Source: Welwitschia mirabilis
Taxonomy: Eukaryota; Gnetophyta; Gnetopsida; Welwitschiales
DNA length: 58,872 bases
Direction: 5' to 3'
NCBI GenBank assembly: GCA_051453625.1
Contig: JBOZIK010000001.1
Coordinates: 275,065,102-275,123,973, forward strand
Position 1 is the stretch's first letter. Every line of letters starts with the position of its first letter. Below, in pieces: positions 12,485 through 26,000 of the stretch. The position numbers and the translations under genes were made by a program. The notes under the pieces were generated by a model. That model had not been told where the DNA came from, made no database searches, and worked only from the letters and a program-made list of their open reading frames with translations.

Positions 12485-13060
12485 AAATAAAAAGATGTTA
12501 GATCTTTTTAAGATACATAGGTTATTATAGAAGATTCATTAAAGACTTTGACAATATCTCAAAACTTCTTTGTAACCTTCTTAGAAAATATGCCTCTTTT
12601 GGTTGGATCCAACAGTGTCAATAATATTTTAATGAGATTAAAGAAAAAATTATCACAACACCCATCATCCAACCTTTGAATTAGGAGTTACCCTTTGAAA
12701 TCATGTGTAATGCTAGTGATTATGCGATTGGTGTGATGTTAGGATAAAAAGCGGATAAGAAATTAATGATAATTTATTATGCAAGAAACACACTAAGTGA
12801 CACTCAACTAAGTTACATAGTCACTGAAAAGAATCTCCTTATAGTAATCTTTTAGGTAATATCTGCTAGATTCTAAGGTCATCATCTACATAGACTATTT
12901 AGCCCTTGGACATTTCTTTACTAAAAAGGATTTCAAGCTTAGGCTAATTACATGGATCTTTCTATTACAAGAATTTAACTTAGAGATCAAAGATAAAAAG
13001 GGTTTTCATAATATTATAGCTCATTACCTTTCTCGTATAATAAAAAATGAGTCTAAAAAA
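12485..13060 (+). pseudogene. Relic of Gypsy RT connection and RNase H
   Basis: The text 'YYRRFIKDFDNISKLLCN' (about 12520), 'PFEIMCNASDYAIGVMLG' (about 12690-12745), 'YYARNTLSDTQLSY' and 'WIFLLQEFNLEIKDKKG', then 'HYLSRI' (about 12950-13040), are the standard RNase H blocks of plant Gypsy elements. The aspartate usually seen in 'CDASD' appears as CNASD. Many stops are present. Confidence 0.65.
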
Positions 13061-13279
13061 ACCCTTTCCATTGATGACACTTTTCCCAATGAATATCATT
13101 TCTTTTTTTTTAGAGGTTTCCTAGTTTTCCAATATTACAAATTACTAGTTTCTAAGGTTATTATCTCTCATTCAGTGATATAAAGAAATTTCTCAGTCAA
13201 GTTAGGTACTTCTTTTGAGATATCTCACATCTATTTAAATATTTCTTGATTAAGCTATTCATAGATGCATTTGTCAAAC

Positions 13280-14360
13280 TAAAATTCATGATCTCCTAAA
13301 GCTTCTTCATTCTGAGGCATAGTCTACTAATAAAATTACCACTAAAGTTCTTCAATATAGTTTTTATTGGTCATTAATTTTGTAGGATGCATATATTTAC
13401 TACAAAACATGTGGAAATTATCAAAAATTAGGTAGCCTTACAAGAAGTCACATGATGCCTTTGAACCCTATCCTTATCACTGAACCTTTTGATGTGTGGG
13501 ATATTGATTTTCCGAGTCCTTATCCTCATTCAAATAAATACCAATACATTCCCATTTATGTAGATTATCTTATTAAGTGGGTAGAAGCTTATGCTTGAAA
13601 AAATGATTTTGCCTAAACTATAGTGAAGTTCTTTAAAGAAAATACAATAACAAGATCTGATTATCCTAGGATCTTCATTAGTAACAAAGGTACCAATTTT
13701 TGAAATAAGATATTCGATAAAATAAACATGAGGTTACTCACAAGGTTCTAACACCTTACCATCCCTAAATTAATAAACAAGTTGAGGTCAGTAATAAAGA
13801 AATCAAAAACATATTACAAAAAGTAATGAACACAACTAGGAAAGATTAGCACTATAAGTTGAACAATGTTTTGTGGACCTATAAGGCTGCTTATAAGACA
13901 CCCTTAAGGACATCTCCCTTTAGGTTAGTCTATTGTAAAGCCTACTATATTCCTGTGGAACTTGAACATAGGGATTACTAGGAAATTAAGGACATGAATT
14001 CAAACCTTGAATTAATAGGAAAATAATGAGTTATCCAACTCAATGAATTGGATGAAATTAGAAAAGATGCATTCAGAAACATAAAACTTGATAAGAAAAG
14101 AATGAAGCATCTACATGATTAAAACATCCTTAGAAAAATATTTTAGAAGAGAGATCTAGTTTTGTTTTATAATGAAAGGTTACATTTATTTCCAAGAAAA
14201 TTAGTTTCTAAGTGGAAAAATCCTTATGTAGCTAAAACAAATACTACCAAATGATGTGTTTCTTATTGAAAATCCTGAAAACCACCAAGTGTTCAAAGTT
14301 AATAGCTATCGCCTTAATCATTTCCATTCTTCCTCCCATCTACCTATAAGTTCATGAGAC
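13280..14360 (+). pseudogene. Relic of Gypsy integrase
   Basis: Readable blocks are 'LLHSEACSTNKITTKVLQYSFYW', then 'YYKTCGNYQKLGS' for the zinc-binding end, 'EPFDVWDIDFPSPYP' and 'YVDYLIKWVEAYA' for the core, 'KFFKEN.ITR' and 'FISNKGTNF', and 'NNVLWTYKAAYKTPLRTSPF'. After the core, 'LNELDEIRKDA' and a C-terminal part up to about 14360 follow the Athila pattern. The frame is broken repeatedly. Confidence 0.7.
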
Positions 14361-15576
14361 TTACTAACCGTGGTTAATGGCCTTTAATATTTAAACCAAT
14401 AATAAGTGATCTTGCTATCATCCTAAGTATTAGTTAAGGTTAGGTAAATTTATGATTTTCGAGGGAAAGTGATGCTTATTTTGAGTTATATAAAGTTGCA
14501 TTCACTTGAGCTCTTCGATATAGGAAATGGATAAAAAGGTGGAATATACCTTTAGAACTCTCTGTTTTCAAGAATTTATGGGGATAAGATTAATTCTTAA
14601 TTAGGCTAATAAGCCAATGAACCCTATGTGCATATTAAAAAAATCTATATGAGAAGTAAACTTAAAAGAAAAACAATATATCTCTTCTTCAAAAGCACAT
14701 TCTATATTTGATCAATATCACTGGGTTTAGTTAATTATATTGAGGCTATGAATACTTACTTGTAATGTAGCTCTAACAATCTACTTATGGCATGTTCAAC
14801 TACATCGAGGCTATAGTTATTCGTTAGCAATGAAGAGTTGATATCTTCATGAATAACATGCTTAACTCTATTGGAAGAAAAACTCAATAACACTAGATGC
14901 TCCATAAGGTAAAAATGCTTGAAACAGAGTTACTCTTGATTGTAGAAAGAAAAACAGAATGAAAATTAAGGTGAAAATTGAAGACCTTATGTAGTTTGTT
15001 TTATTTAATAGTTGTATTTAGGGTTTACTCACTAACTCTTGGATTTTATAAGTTTACTTTGCTAATATTTTATGTAAATGACATCTTGATCCATAAAATA
15101 AAGTTAAAAATACAAAATTTCAATAAAAAGACCATTATCTTAGGTGAGTTATCTTTTTTATTCATAGGTTGCATAATTGAGTTTCATTTCATATTCATTT
15201 ACATGACCATTTCCATTTCATTCATTGTCATTTTCCATTTTTCCATTTTGATCTTACCGCCACTCTATGAGAAATAAAAATTATGAGGCATACTTGTTTT
15301 TATTACGTACTAACTTTTCACTTTATGTTTATCCTAGAAAAGCAAGCTTAAGCTACTGACAGTCAGAGAGTATGACTTCTTATTGGTTAGTTTTTCTTTA
15401 CATCATGGTGCAAGTTTCATTGCTTTATGTTTCTCTTTTGAAATATAAAAAAGGTAATGAAGAAATTTTTCTTTGATGATGGCATGACTTGTTCTCAAAT
15501 TCTGCTTTCAATTCTTTCTATTTTAAAAACTTTGAGGACAAAGTTTGATTTTAGTTATGGGGTATGACATCCACAT

Positions 15577-17037
15577 GTTTTAGAAAATTCTTGTTTTTGA
15601 TGCATNNNNNNNNNNNNNNNNNNNNNNNNNNNNNNNNNNNNNNNNNNNNNNNNNNNNNNNNNNNNNNNNNNNNNNNNNNNNNNNNNNNNNNNNNNNNNNN
15701 NNNNNNNNNNNNNNNNNNNNNNNNNNNNNNNNNNNNNNNNNNNNNNNNNNNNNNNNNNNNNNNNNNNNNNNNNNNNNNNNNNNNNNNNNNNNNNNNNNNN
15801 NNNNNNNNNNNNNNNNNNNNNNNNNNNNNNNNNNNNNNNNNNNNNNNNNNNNNNNNNNNNNNNNNNNNNNNNNNNNNNNNNNNNNNNNNNNNNNNNNNNN
15901 NNNNNNNNNNNNNNNNNNNNNNNNNNNNNNNNNNNNNNNNNNNNNNNNNNNNNNNNNNNNNNNNNNNNNNNNNNNNNNNNNNNNNNNNNNNNNNNNNNNN
16001 NNNNNNNNNNNNNNNNNNNNNNNNNNNNNNNNNNNNNNNNNNNNNNNNNNNNNNNNNNNNNNNNNNNNNNNNNNNNNNNNNNNNNNNNNNNNNNNNNNNN
16101 NNNNNNNNNNNNNNNNNNNNNNNNNNNNNNNNNNNNNNNNNNNNNNNNNNNNNNNNNNNNNNNNNNNNNNNNNNNNNNNNNNNNNNNNNNNNNNNNNNNN
16201 NNNNNNNNNNNNNNNNNNNNNNNNNNNNNNNNNNNNNNNNNNNNNNNNNNNNNNNNNNNNNNNNNNNNNNNNNNNNNNNNNNNNNNNNNNNNNNNNNNNN
16301 NNNNNNNNNNNNTTTAGATCAAGTATTTTAGATTAATCTAGCTTAGGAAAGATATTGGATTAATCATTTTAATCATATAAATATGTCTTTCATTAATTTT
16401 AATGTCAATTATAAATTTATGCACTTTTCCATGCTCAGCTCAAGATAATGGAGCATTATGCATTTCTTTATTATTAATACGATTTTAGTTTTCTTTTTGA
16501 TTTCAAGTTGCAATTTGTTTTGTACTTCTCATACTTAAATTAAACTACTTCCATGTTTAGTAGTTATTGTTTTTTCCTTAAAGTGAATCTTTATGCTAAT
16601 GTTTTTAGTAGTAGCTTGTAAGTGTTTAATGGTTCTTAGGCATACCTTTCCTACTTTCCATGCTTATACTTAAGTTATAACCAATAAAGGCAGATAGAGA
16701 TTTAACCACCACTCATGTGGTGAATGAGATTATGTCACCATGATTTGGGGCTTTATGACTTGGCATTACTTTAAGGTAAGGAAGGAAATCACACTATATT
16801 CTTGAATTGAGTTTCATTTGTTAGATGATTCAGATTAGTTATAGAATTAGTTTGCTACCTATTTTTGTCATTAAAAATTTTCTTAAACACTCTTTCATTT
16901 GAAAGCTTTATCTTTTTGCATAATTATTTGTGTGTTTTCTTATGTTTTGACTATCTCTTTCGTCCTTATGAAAAGAATAATAGATTCATCCTTATCTAGT
17001 TTTATGATAAGTTTGAAAATAAATAGTGGTTAATTCT
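15577..17037 (+). repeat. LTR-like copy C (probable 3' LTR), mostly gap
   Basis: Starts after the polypurine-like tract with TGTTTTAGAAAATTCTT. A 707-N gap hides 15606-16312. The visible part matches copy A at 5750-5910 and 6785-7195, and copy B at 8665-8765. The segment present in A and B that reads like 'cctaatgctacaagatgga' is missing from the visible part, so it is either in the gap or deleted. The right end is hidden by the gap at 17038. Confidence 0.6.
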
Positions 17038-17137
17038 NNNNNNNNNNNNNNNNNNNNNNNNNNNNNNNNNNNNNNNNNNNNNNNNNNNNNNNNNNNNNNN
17101 NNNNNNNNNNNNNNNNNNNNNNNNNNNNNNNNNNNNN

Positions 17138-18110
17138 ACTTTTGCTTGTTTAGCAACTAAAAATCCCAAGTTGGCTACAACATGATTTAATAAAGGATTG
17201 AATTCTTTATGAAATTTGTAGCCAGGAAATGACTAGATCAACTTAAGGGATTTTTAATATACTTATGGTAATTCTTCTAGCCTTTTATAAGCTCTCATTA
17301 AATCTCAACAATTTTTGCTTCATGCTTGTCATGTCTTAGATAATGGTTCTCTACATATAGAGGATTGATGTTGGGTAGATCACACACTTGTTCTTCCATA
17401 TTTCTCAAGCAAATATTACACTTTTCTATTAAATTCTACTCATGTACAAGCTATTTCTAATCATGGATGGAACATATAACATGCATCCGTTCTTTGGTTT
17501 TCTAATTTAAGAAAACTTTGGAATTCCTAAGATCAAGCACTTACTTTGGTACCTAATTTTTCAAGGTTGTTCTATTAGTAATCACTTGCAACATTTATGA
17601 GTGTTGGATCCACCTTGTCTTTTGTGCATGTTTTTATATCTTCTCAATTTACGAAAACTGGATGGATTTGGGATTCTTTTGTTCTTCCTTATATTTCCAT
17701 GAATTTTGACACAATTATACTAGGAACTAATTGTAATTAGACTAAACTCATCTTTTTCTATGAAACATAATCAGATCGTGCATTCTTCATGTAATATGGA
17801 CAAGAAGATGTGATTTACAGTTTATAATAACAAAGGTCCTCACTTCCTTTTTCTTTGATATACAAGACAAATGTAGTAGTTTTTTATTGGTATCTTTTCA
17901 TATTCATGCCCATGTACTCAAGGATCAATTACAAGTGGACTCTGTAATGTAATTAATCATGCCTTGATTTCTCCAAATTATAGTTGGTATAGTTTTAGCT
18001 ATCTTTAGACTTTTTCTTCTATAGTACTATTTCTTCTATGTTCTTGCAGTTTAGCTACTTGCTAATGCACATTTTGAGTTATTGACTACATTTTTCCTGT
18101 TGATGTTGTA
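17138..18110 (+). mobile_element. Probable 3' part of the interrupted LINE
   Basis: Three-frame reading gives 'GSLHIEDWCWVDHTLVLPYFSSKYYTF', 'LLNSTHVQAISNHGWNI', then 'LRKLWNSWDQ' after stops, 'SQFTKTGWIWDSFVLPYIS', and further W-rich text to about 17960. This resembles the C-terminal end of plant LINE ORF2. It lies just past the last LTR-like sequence and on the same strand as the LINE relic that ends at 5678, so the Gypsy complex probably inserted into one LINE. The join cannot be proven because a gap covers the right border. Confidence 0.45.
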
Positions 18111-19480
18111 AATTTAATTCTTTCAAAAGAAATAAAACCTTTTTTCAAGGTCTAACCCTAGCTTCATCCATCTAATAAAAAGCATTCTACTTTTGAGTTA
18201 AGAATTCTAAGCAAAGATCCTGTCATTATAGCATAACCATTAGATCTACTTGCATAAATTAAAGTAAAAAGAAGAAATTACTCATAAATATTCAAACATA
18301 TTATGGAAAGTACCACACAAACTTACTGAGAGTATATAGAAACAAGAGAAAATGGTTAGAATCCATTACCCTGCCAATAATGCTAACATAATGAAGATTA
18401 AATCATATCATGAATAAAATATGGATGTCAAAAATTATCGTGCTACAACATTCCTCTTGGGCAAGATCACCTTCAAAAACAAGTACAAAAGGATGCATTT
18501 TCTACAACTAGAACCATCCTCATCTAAGATTTCATAATCAACCTTGAGTGTGTTTGCCTCTTTACTTATCCATTAAATTAGTTTACACTATCATGATCTC
18601 TTAAAAGATGAATAACATGCCTTTTAGCTAGCACCTAAGAATTGTAGAAAAGGAGGCCTTACTTTTCATATATCTCCTCCTTACTTAGTTGTAGTTGGCA
18701 CATTCAAGCCCCTCCAAGCATGCTCTATCTCGTACTAAATGATAAAGGTTTGAAAGCCTTCATAAACAGCTTCCCCTTTTATTGGTGCTCTGTCATGATG
18801 CATAACTTATTACTCATGTATATTAAATGTTGTTTCTCAAGCCTTATCTTACTAAGTAAAACTATCAATTAGTTTCTTGACCTTTTAAATGAAGCTATAA
18901 ATGTTAAAATAGCCTCTCAAAATAAAGAAGAAAGTTAGATGTAGGGAAACAACGAAGTCTTAAAATAGTAACACCATAACTTGGCTTTATAATCCTAGAT
19001 AGTGGAAAATTTTATTTGAACATCTTACAACAAGCATAATGCTAATTGAAGGTTAAAATCGGAAAGGCTTAGCTGGTTGTTTTTCTTCATCGTTTGTTTT
19101 TCTTGTATTTATTGTTACCACTTTATGAATAGCTACTTTATTGTCTTGGGATGGACCGATTATCTTATTATTGCTCTCAATAATTTTTGAACGTCTATTT
19201 TTAATGCATTTTGTTTTTTGCATAATGTATCATGGTTTATTATCACCCTACTCTCAAAATGATAGTGTTGGGATGGTAGAGCCGAGATCCCATTATTAAA
19301 TCTACTACCATTTTGTGTGTACCACCTTCTTTTCCTTTTTTTAAAGTCAAGTGTATTCAGCCCATTACCAACCTCACTCTTTAAAATTTTCTTCCTTTTT
19401 ATTTGTTATATATGTGTTAATATTAATATTGATGTGCATTGAGACGTGAACTTTAATATTTTGGGCACAAGTCATAATCA
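18110..19480. other. Intergenic stretch upstream of the rRNA methyltransferase gene
   Basis: No coding sequence or RNA gene recognised. A TATATAT-like run near 19408 and pyrimidine-rich sequence near 19325-19400 lie about 300 bases upstream of the CMAL start codon and might belong to its promoter, but nothing here is diagnostic. Confidence 0.5.
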
Positions 19481-19710
19481 GGATTTAAATATTTGGTTAT
19501 CAATTCAAGAGTGGCTACTCAAAAATTCTTATCGATGTATAACAAATGTGACACAATTCCTCATAAATTAAGGATACCTTGTTGTGATAGCGTTTCCTTC
19601 AACCTTAACCCCTTTGTGACAAACCCGCTTGCAGTACCCTCCAGTGAAATACTCTCATGGACGAAAGGAGGCGAATTACGGGATGCGTTGTAGGGAAATA
19701 GTAATCTGCA

Positions 19711-20031
19711 ATGGCGCTGGTCGGCAGCCGTCCTCTGATACTTCTCCCGAGGAACCTGCATTCCGTTTTATCTCCTCAGACTTTCAATCCTCGAAAAATT
19801 TCTTTCGCTAACATCCCAGCAACTCTTCGTTTTTGTTCCATTTCCTTTAAGCGCTCTTCAAAGATAACAAGCCTTGCTGAAGAAGTGGATTTCGAAGAAA
19901 TCCAGAAAGAAGAATATGACGGAGGGAGCCATGTCCCTGTAATGCTTTCAGAGGTTTTAAGGGTTTTTGAGGGCCGTCGCATTCGTAAATTTGTCGATTG
20001 CACTCTTGGAGCCGGTGGCCACTCTTCTGCT
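19711..20031 (+). CDS. CMAL: CMAL exon 1
   Basis: 107 codons: transit peptide, the 'HVPVML' start of the mature domain (residues 74-79) and SAM motif I. The ATG at 19711 is the start that places a transit peptide before 'HVPVML'. The donor is GCT|GTACGT, phase 0. Reading past the donor soon leaves family similarity and stops at 20097. Confidence 0.88.
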
Positions 20032-23000
20032 GTACGTGATGATTTCCCTTTACATAATCTATATTTATACCATGTCTCACAAATAATTCTGGATTAAGAG
20101 CTTGGCAGTCGCTGTCCTTTCCTTTGCCTATGTTCATTTTGCAATTCACTAATATCATATTTGGCATCCGTTATCCTGTGTTTAGTGCATTTTGCGTCTT
20201 TAGGTGTATCCTCCTATTCTCAAATAAGTCATCGCATGCAATGATCTGCTTGCTTTTACTTTTCAGAACATCTTCAAATGGAAGGGCATAGGTTTTAGTT
20301 TTCATATTATGGAAAGTGGTTAATTAAGTTCAGGGAAGCCTCAGCGCCTTTGATGTACGGCTACAAAGACTCATATGAATTCTTAGCCCAAGATGAGATT
20401 CATTTAAATTCTGAAGAAATTTAAAAACCTCATGAATTTAGTGGCACAAGATGATAAGGATAATCTGGAAAAAGGTTAGGTAAGATAATCTGAAAGAAAA
20501 AAGGTTAGGTAACAAATTACAAGTAATATTGCGCTTGTCTTGAATGTGAATCAAATAACAACAAAAACAAAAAAGATCTGCTCTTCATTCTTAATGTGTT
20601 GTTTGCACACTCTGCAGATACGCTCTGCTTTAGGTAACTGGATACGGTCTGATGATGGTAGCTCATCCTTGCTCTTGCAATTTGGCTTCTTAAGTATATT
20701 CGTAAAGCGGTGAAAAAATAGCTTTGAGTCCTATGTAAATTGCTTATGTGGAAGTTTGAATTATGAAGAAAGGCAAAAAATACTAGATAAAGCTTCAGCA
20801 CAGAAAAACAAGCGTAACTAACCCACCTGCTTGCCTTGCAGTGTCATCATTCCTACCTCACGGTGTCTACCTTAATAGATTAGTAAAGCTGTAAAAAGAT
20901 AGTTTTGAGTCCCATGTAACTAGTCACCTCTAATTGTATCCAAATAAAATTGTACTGGATGCCTTCCTCTAAAGTTTAGCCAAAACTCTCGTCTTCACTA
21001 TCTTCCTGAAGAACCATTTGTTTAGTGGCATGTCATCCATTTCGATATTCCACTTGTGGTGTCATGACCTCCTCTGATTCAACCAACCACTTTCTTGAAT
21101 AGCATTTTAGAGTTTCGTAAGGGTTTTGAAGATATCTCAAACAAAAGCAGTACCAGATAGGCGGTTCAATTGTAGAACCTTATAAACAGTGTCAAAGCTT
21201 GTTATTTGATATCACAAACAAATCTGATAGTTATGGATGAAAGGTATGATGATAATCATGACAGTATTGCTAATAGAACTGAGAATTTGTCACAACCTTG
21301 AGAAATGATTTATATCGTCCTACATGAATGATGAAGCATACTTTTGAATTTTCGTAATTTTAAATCTGGACATCCAACAAAGAAAACAAATTTCTGTGGT
21401 TTTGTTTTAGTTTGTTTACCTGATGCGACAGATGAAAGCAGTGATTATAATTGTCTTGCAGTAGGTTCTGTTCCTTCACATTTATCTATCTCCAGCATGT
21501 CTCATATCTCAACATGGTAGTGTTTTTCTGGTTCTCCCAAGGCAAACACATATTTGCATATTAAAATCAATAACTTTGATGAAGGAAAGAAGTATATTCA
21601 AAAAGAAACCTCGTGGTGGAGTAGGGAAGTACAACCTGCTATCCAACAGAAGAAGAGGTGATTTGAAGAATGGCAAAGAAGTAGAAAAGATCATTTGGAA
21701 AGGTATAAGGAAGCAAGCAAGGAAGCTGAGAAGATAGTAAGAAAGGCTAAGCATAAAGCATTTGACGATTTGTATGTGAAGTGAGGACAAAGGACAGTGG
21801 AAGTTGATCTCTAAGCTAGCAAAGATTAGAGATAGAAAGACTAAAGATATTGACCACATTAGGTGCACTGAGGCTGAAGATCAGCCTGATTGAAGAAAAG
21901 AATATTATGGATAGATGGAAAACCTGCTGTCAAGAATTATTAAATGAGTAAAGTGTTGGACTAAATTGGTGAATGAAGAGCCGAGTTTATACAATTGAAG
22001 CTAAGAAAGCATTGGCAAAGATGAAGAATGGTAAAGCTATTAATTATATGATATCCTCATAAATGTGTGGAAGGTATGTGCAATATAGGTATCACATGGC
22101 CAACACAATTATTTAATAAAACTTTGGAGGATGAAAGAACGCCCAATGTGTAGAGGAGGAGTTTTGTGGTACCAGTATACAAAAAAAGGGAATTGTTCCA
22201 AATTGTGGAAATTATTAGGGCATCAAGCTCATAANNNNNNNNNNATGGAAAAAGGTGATGGAGCATAGATTAAGACACGAATCAACATTTTCAGGAGACC
22301 AATTTGGATCTATTCCAAAAAGATCAATAGTGAAGGCTGTGTTCTTGTTAAGATAATTAAGAGAGAGGTTTCAGAGTAAGAGGAAAATGAGAGAGTTCCT
22401 ACAAATATAATTTGCTGGGCATCAAGAAGAAAAGGTACTTTAGCTAGGTATATTACTTTTATTCAAGGCATGTGTGATGGAGCTATAATAAAGGTCCAAA
22501 CTGCGTATGGGAAAATTACTGAAATTCAAATACAAGTGGGCTTACGTTAAGGGTAACACCTAGTCTGTATTTGTTTACCAACATCATGAACTTACATTGG
22601 AAATTTAGGACAACATATCTTGGCGTATGCTATTTGGATGATATTGTGATACTAGATAAATGTAAAGATATCCTTGCGTAATGGAAAGGTGGAGAAAGGC
22701 CTTGAAATCAAAGGGATTAAAGATTAGCAGGAGTTAGATGAAAAATATGTAGTGCACTTTAGTAGAAGTATAGATAGTTATGGGGCAAGGGTGAAAATAC
22801 AAGATCATGAAGTAGGGCAAAGTAACCGATTTCACTACTTAGGGTCAATCTTAGAAATAGATGGAGTGATAAAAAATGATCTAGCAAATACAATTGGAGC
22901 AAGTTGGACAAACTGAAGTCAAACTTGTGTTGTTTGATACTTTGATATGACAGGAGAATCCTAACTAGATTAAAAGGAAAGTTCTACAAGTCAATAGCTA

Positions 23001-26000
23001 GACCTGCAATTCTGTATGGTGTAGAGTGTCTGGCTTTAAAAAGTTATAAAAGCAACAGATTAACATGATATGGTTGAGGATGCTGAGATGGACTATAGTT
23101 GTTACACAACAAACAGAATTGGAAATTCTTGTATTAGAGGGAAGCAAGGAGCCTTGGGATAGCATCAGTAAGTGAGAAAGTAATTGTGGCCTGCTTAAGA
23201 TGGATTAGGCAAGTCGCACTGTTGAAGAAATAGTGGACCTATCAAAAGAGTTGTTTGATTGAACTTAAGTTGAAGCAACAAAGAAGATTATCAAGGGAGA
23301 GTTTGTAGCAAGTTGTAAAAAGAATATATGCAAAATCTTGAAATACGTACTGATCGAGCTTTTGATGGATGTGTATTGTGTATGAAAACTCACAAAGCTG
23401 ACCCTATGTAGATGGGAGGACGCTAGTATGATGATGAAAGGGACAAAATAATGTTCTACTAATTAAAAACACAACCTGAAGAATGCAATAATTTGTGACA
23501 CTTATAATTCATCTTAATTGTTATGCCTTTCATTCATAGAGGTCAGAACTTATTTGGAAATGGATTTTGCTGCATTAGAACAGTCATAGTTACAATTCAG
23601 TAGCTTACTTTCTTGTGCCATTTGACATATTATGCAAGAACAAAGCATTTAGATCTCTGAAACCGTATTACCATTTTATCAGGAAGGCCTTTGCAGGTGG
23701 TTGTCTGTAAGTGGAAAAAGTTTAGGACAGCCTGAGGATTGTATATGTTTAGAGGTTATACTGACATTCAGCTTTATCAAAAAAAGGTTTAGAACAGTTG
23801 CCAGTTCATTCTTCAATTTTCATGTTGTTAATCAGTCACTATGTTTATAAGTCTTGATGTAGCATGCCCTTGCATATTTGCTGTGACATTGCAATTCTCC
23901 AGTTCATTATTCAAACTGATTTTGAATTCTGTTGTTTGGGACCATTTTATTTGTATTTTGTACTTTACATTAAAATTGGATATTAATATATGTTTATTTG
24001 ATGAAATTATAGATAATTAGATCACATCCGGAAATGCAACAATTTGTGGGATTGGATGTTGATCCATGTGCACATGAGCAAGCACTGCCTAAATTACAGG
24101 CTATACTCAATGACCATTTGTCTGGGACATCCTCAGAACTTAAATCTAATTTGGTGTGTGATAACTTCAGAAACATTGCTTCAATTCTTGGGAAGTTAGA
24201 TCCATGCCTTCTTGATGGTGGAGTGGATGGAATATTGATGGACCTTGGAATGTCTTCAATGCAGGTGATGTTTTGCTTCATTTGTGAAGAGTAAAAGTTT
24301 GAATAAATAGTAAATTCGTAATATGTCATTTAGCAATCCAAAAGATAAAAATTTGCATGCTTGCATGGTGATATCTGACAGTGTATTTTGTTGATACTCT
24401 ATGTTCAATGGATCTAAATTTGATTTGAGTATTAGATACTGTTTGTAATAAGATAATTAATCTGACATACTAAATTGCACTCTGCCTGACATTCCTTCAT
24501 TTGTGTTGTTAAGTGCTGTATATGTATTTCTATTTTAGTATTTTTATTAGAAGAGCTTGCAAGAAAAGACAGGATTGAAGTTTAAACTTCTTTTTCATTT
24601 CACTGAGAACATGGCTTACAGTTCTAATTACCGTGTCCAGCTCATGAGTCTCATATTCTATTTATTGATTGAGGAATGCAATCATCTTCACGTTTTCTTT
24701 CATTAATATTGAAAAGTTCATCTCAATAAAAGAGTCAAAACGTATGCTATTGGATTTATAACTAGTTATGATCTCAATTCTTTATTTTTTATTAATTTAA
24801 ATAGGATAAGAACCACTCTTCGTTCATCTTGCAAGCATGTCTGTAAGTTTATACACTATTCTGCTATGGTCCAGCTCATTTCAACATTATCTTTCTGACA
24901 CTCAATTTTGAATTTTTCACATCCAACATTGCAGGTGGACAGTGCAGAACGAGGATTCAGTGTGCTTTATGATGGGCCTTTAGACATGCGGATGAGTCCT
25001 ATGGTAACAACTAGTCTTTCAATTTATTTTATTTTCAGTTTTATTTATGATCTAAAATTTATTTCATAATGTCTCATATCACATATCGAACCTGACCATA
25101 CGTCTTCAAATAATCTATCAAATTTTCTATTTTTAACATTCACATGTGATTAATTAATTATTTTTCTTTTGTCATCTAACAAACTCACATATGCCATTAA
25201 GGAAAAAAAGAGGTATTGAATGGGTTTATGTTCCATCGCATACAATAATACCAACATCAAACCACCAATGGAATGGAGGTGAACTTGACTTCTTGAGAAG
25301 TGAAATCTTTTGAGGATACCTGTACAGTTAAAGATTTCTTTATACATATGCTAGTTAACATTATTTTAAGGATTCACTATGCTCTTAAAAAGATTTTCTG
25401 TATGCTCTGGAAATAACAGAACAATACATGTCAAATGGTTAAGCTTTCGTCACCTTAGTAGTGACTCCATTCAAATGAGTATTAATTTATATTAAGGAGA
25501 AATCTCATATCGTCTTTGCTAGCTTTTTCTACTTCTTCTTGTTCTTCCTCCTTTTGCTTTTGTATATCGTTTACAAGGAGACACATGTACAATGATGGCA
25601 CCCTGTTGGGTTGTATACCCTACTATAGTGCGGTGGCCACGGTTAACCCGCTTTTGCCAAGGACAATCATTACATCGTCAGTCTAAGAGAGACACAACCG
25701 TTGACAGACCAGGCATTGGAATAATACACCTGTACTATTTGGCATTAAAACTGAACCTTTTCCTTAGTACAATCTTAACATAGAACCGTTCACTAGTTCC
25801 TCTCCCTATGACTTAACTATTTCTTCTAATCACCTGTTAATCCTTCACTAGGTAGAGAATTCAGCAATCAATGTCATATGAGGATGGGCCTGAATTAGCA
25901 AAATGAGCTCTTAAGCTGATTAAGCTATCAAGTCAGTCACTTAATGCCCTTGCTTAACAAACATGAAGCGTCTTCATTGGATGATTCATGCCTATGCTAG

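Larger units (their letters stand above)
8766..15576 (+). mobile_element. Internal region of Athila-like Gypsy element, decayed
   Basis: Broken reading frames give gag, protease, RT, RNase H and integrase in the Gypsy order (integrase after RNase H), all on the plus strand. The wording of the protease, RT and integrase blocks is that of the plant Athila group. An extra 1.2 kb after integrase (14360-15550) fits the place of the env-like region in that group, though no env-like protein is readable. Near 15530-15564 'tttgaggacaaagtttgattttag' leads into a TATGGGGTA purine-rich tract that looks like the polypurine tract before the 3' LTR. Stops occur in every domain. Confidence 0.75.
20032..24012 (+). 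other. CMAL intron 1 (about 4.0 kb)
   Basis: GTACGT donor, TTATAG acceptor. 20032-21500 holds no gene. A block of about 45 bases at 20692-20740 recurs diverged at 20872-20920 ('gtaaagc.gt.aaaa.atag.tttgagtcc.atgtaa', 180 bases apart). A decayed RTE-type LINE fills about 21540-23445. The remainder to 24012 looks like ordinary intron. Confidence 0.85.

Noticed and set aside
14978-15277. 99-residue hydrophobic frame after integrase as an env-like protein
   Set aside because: It is T-rich sequence that gives F, I and L by composition, with no signal or cleavage pattern that I could support.
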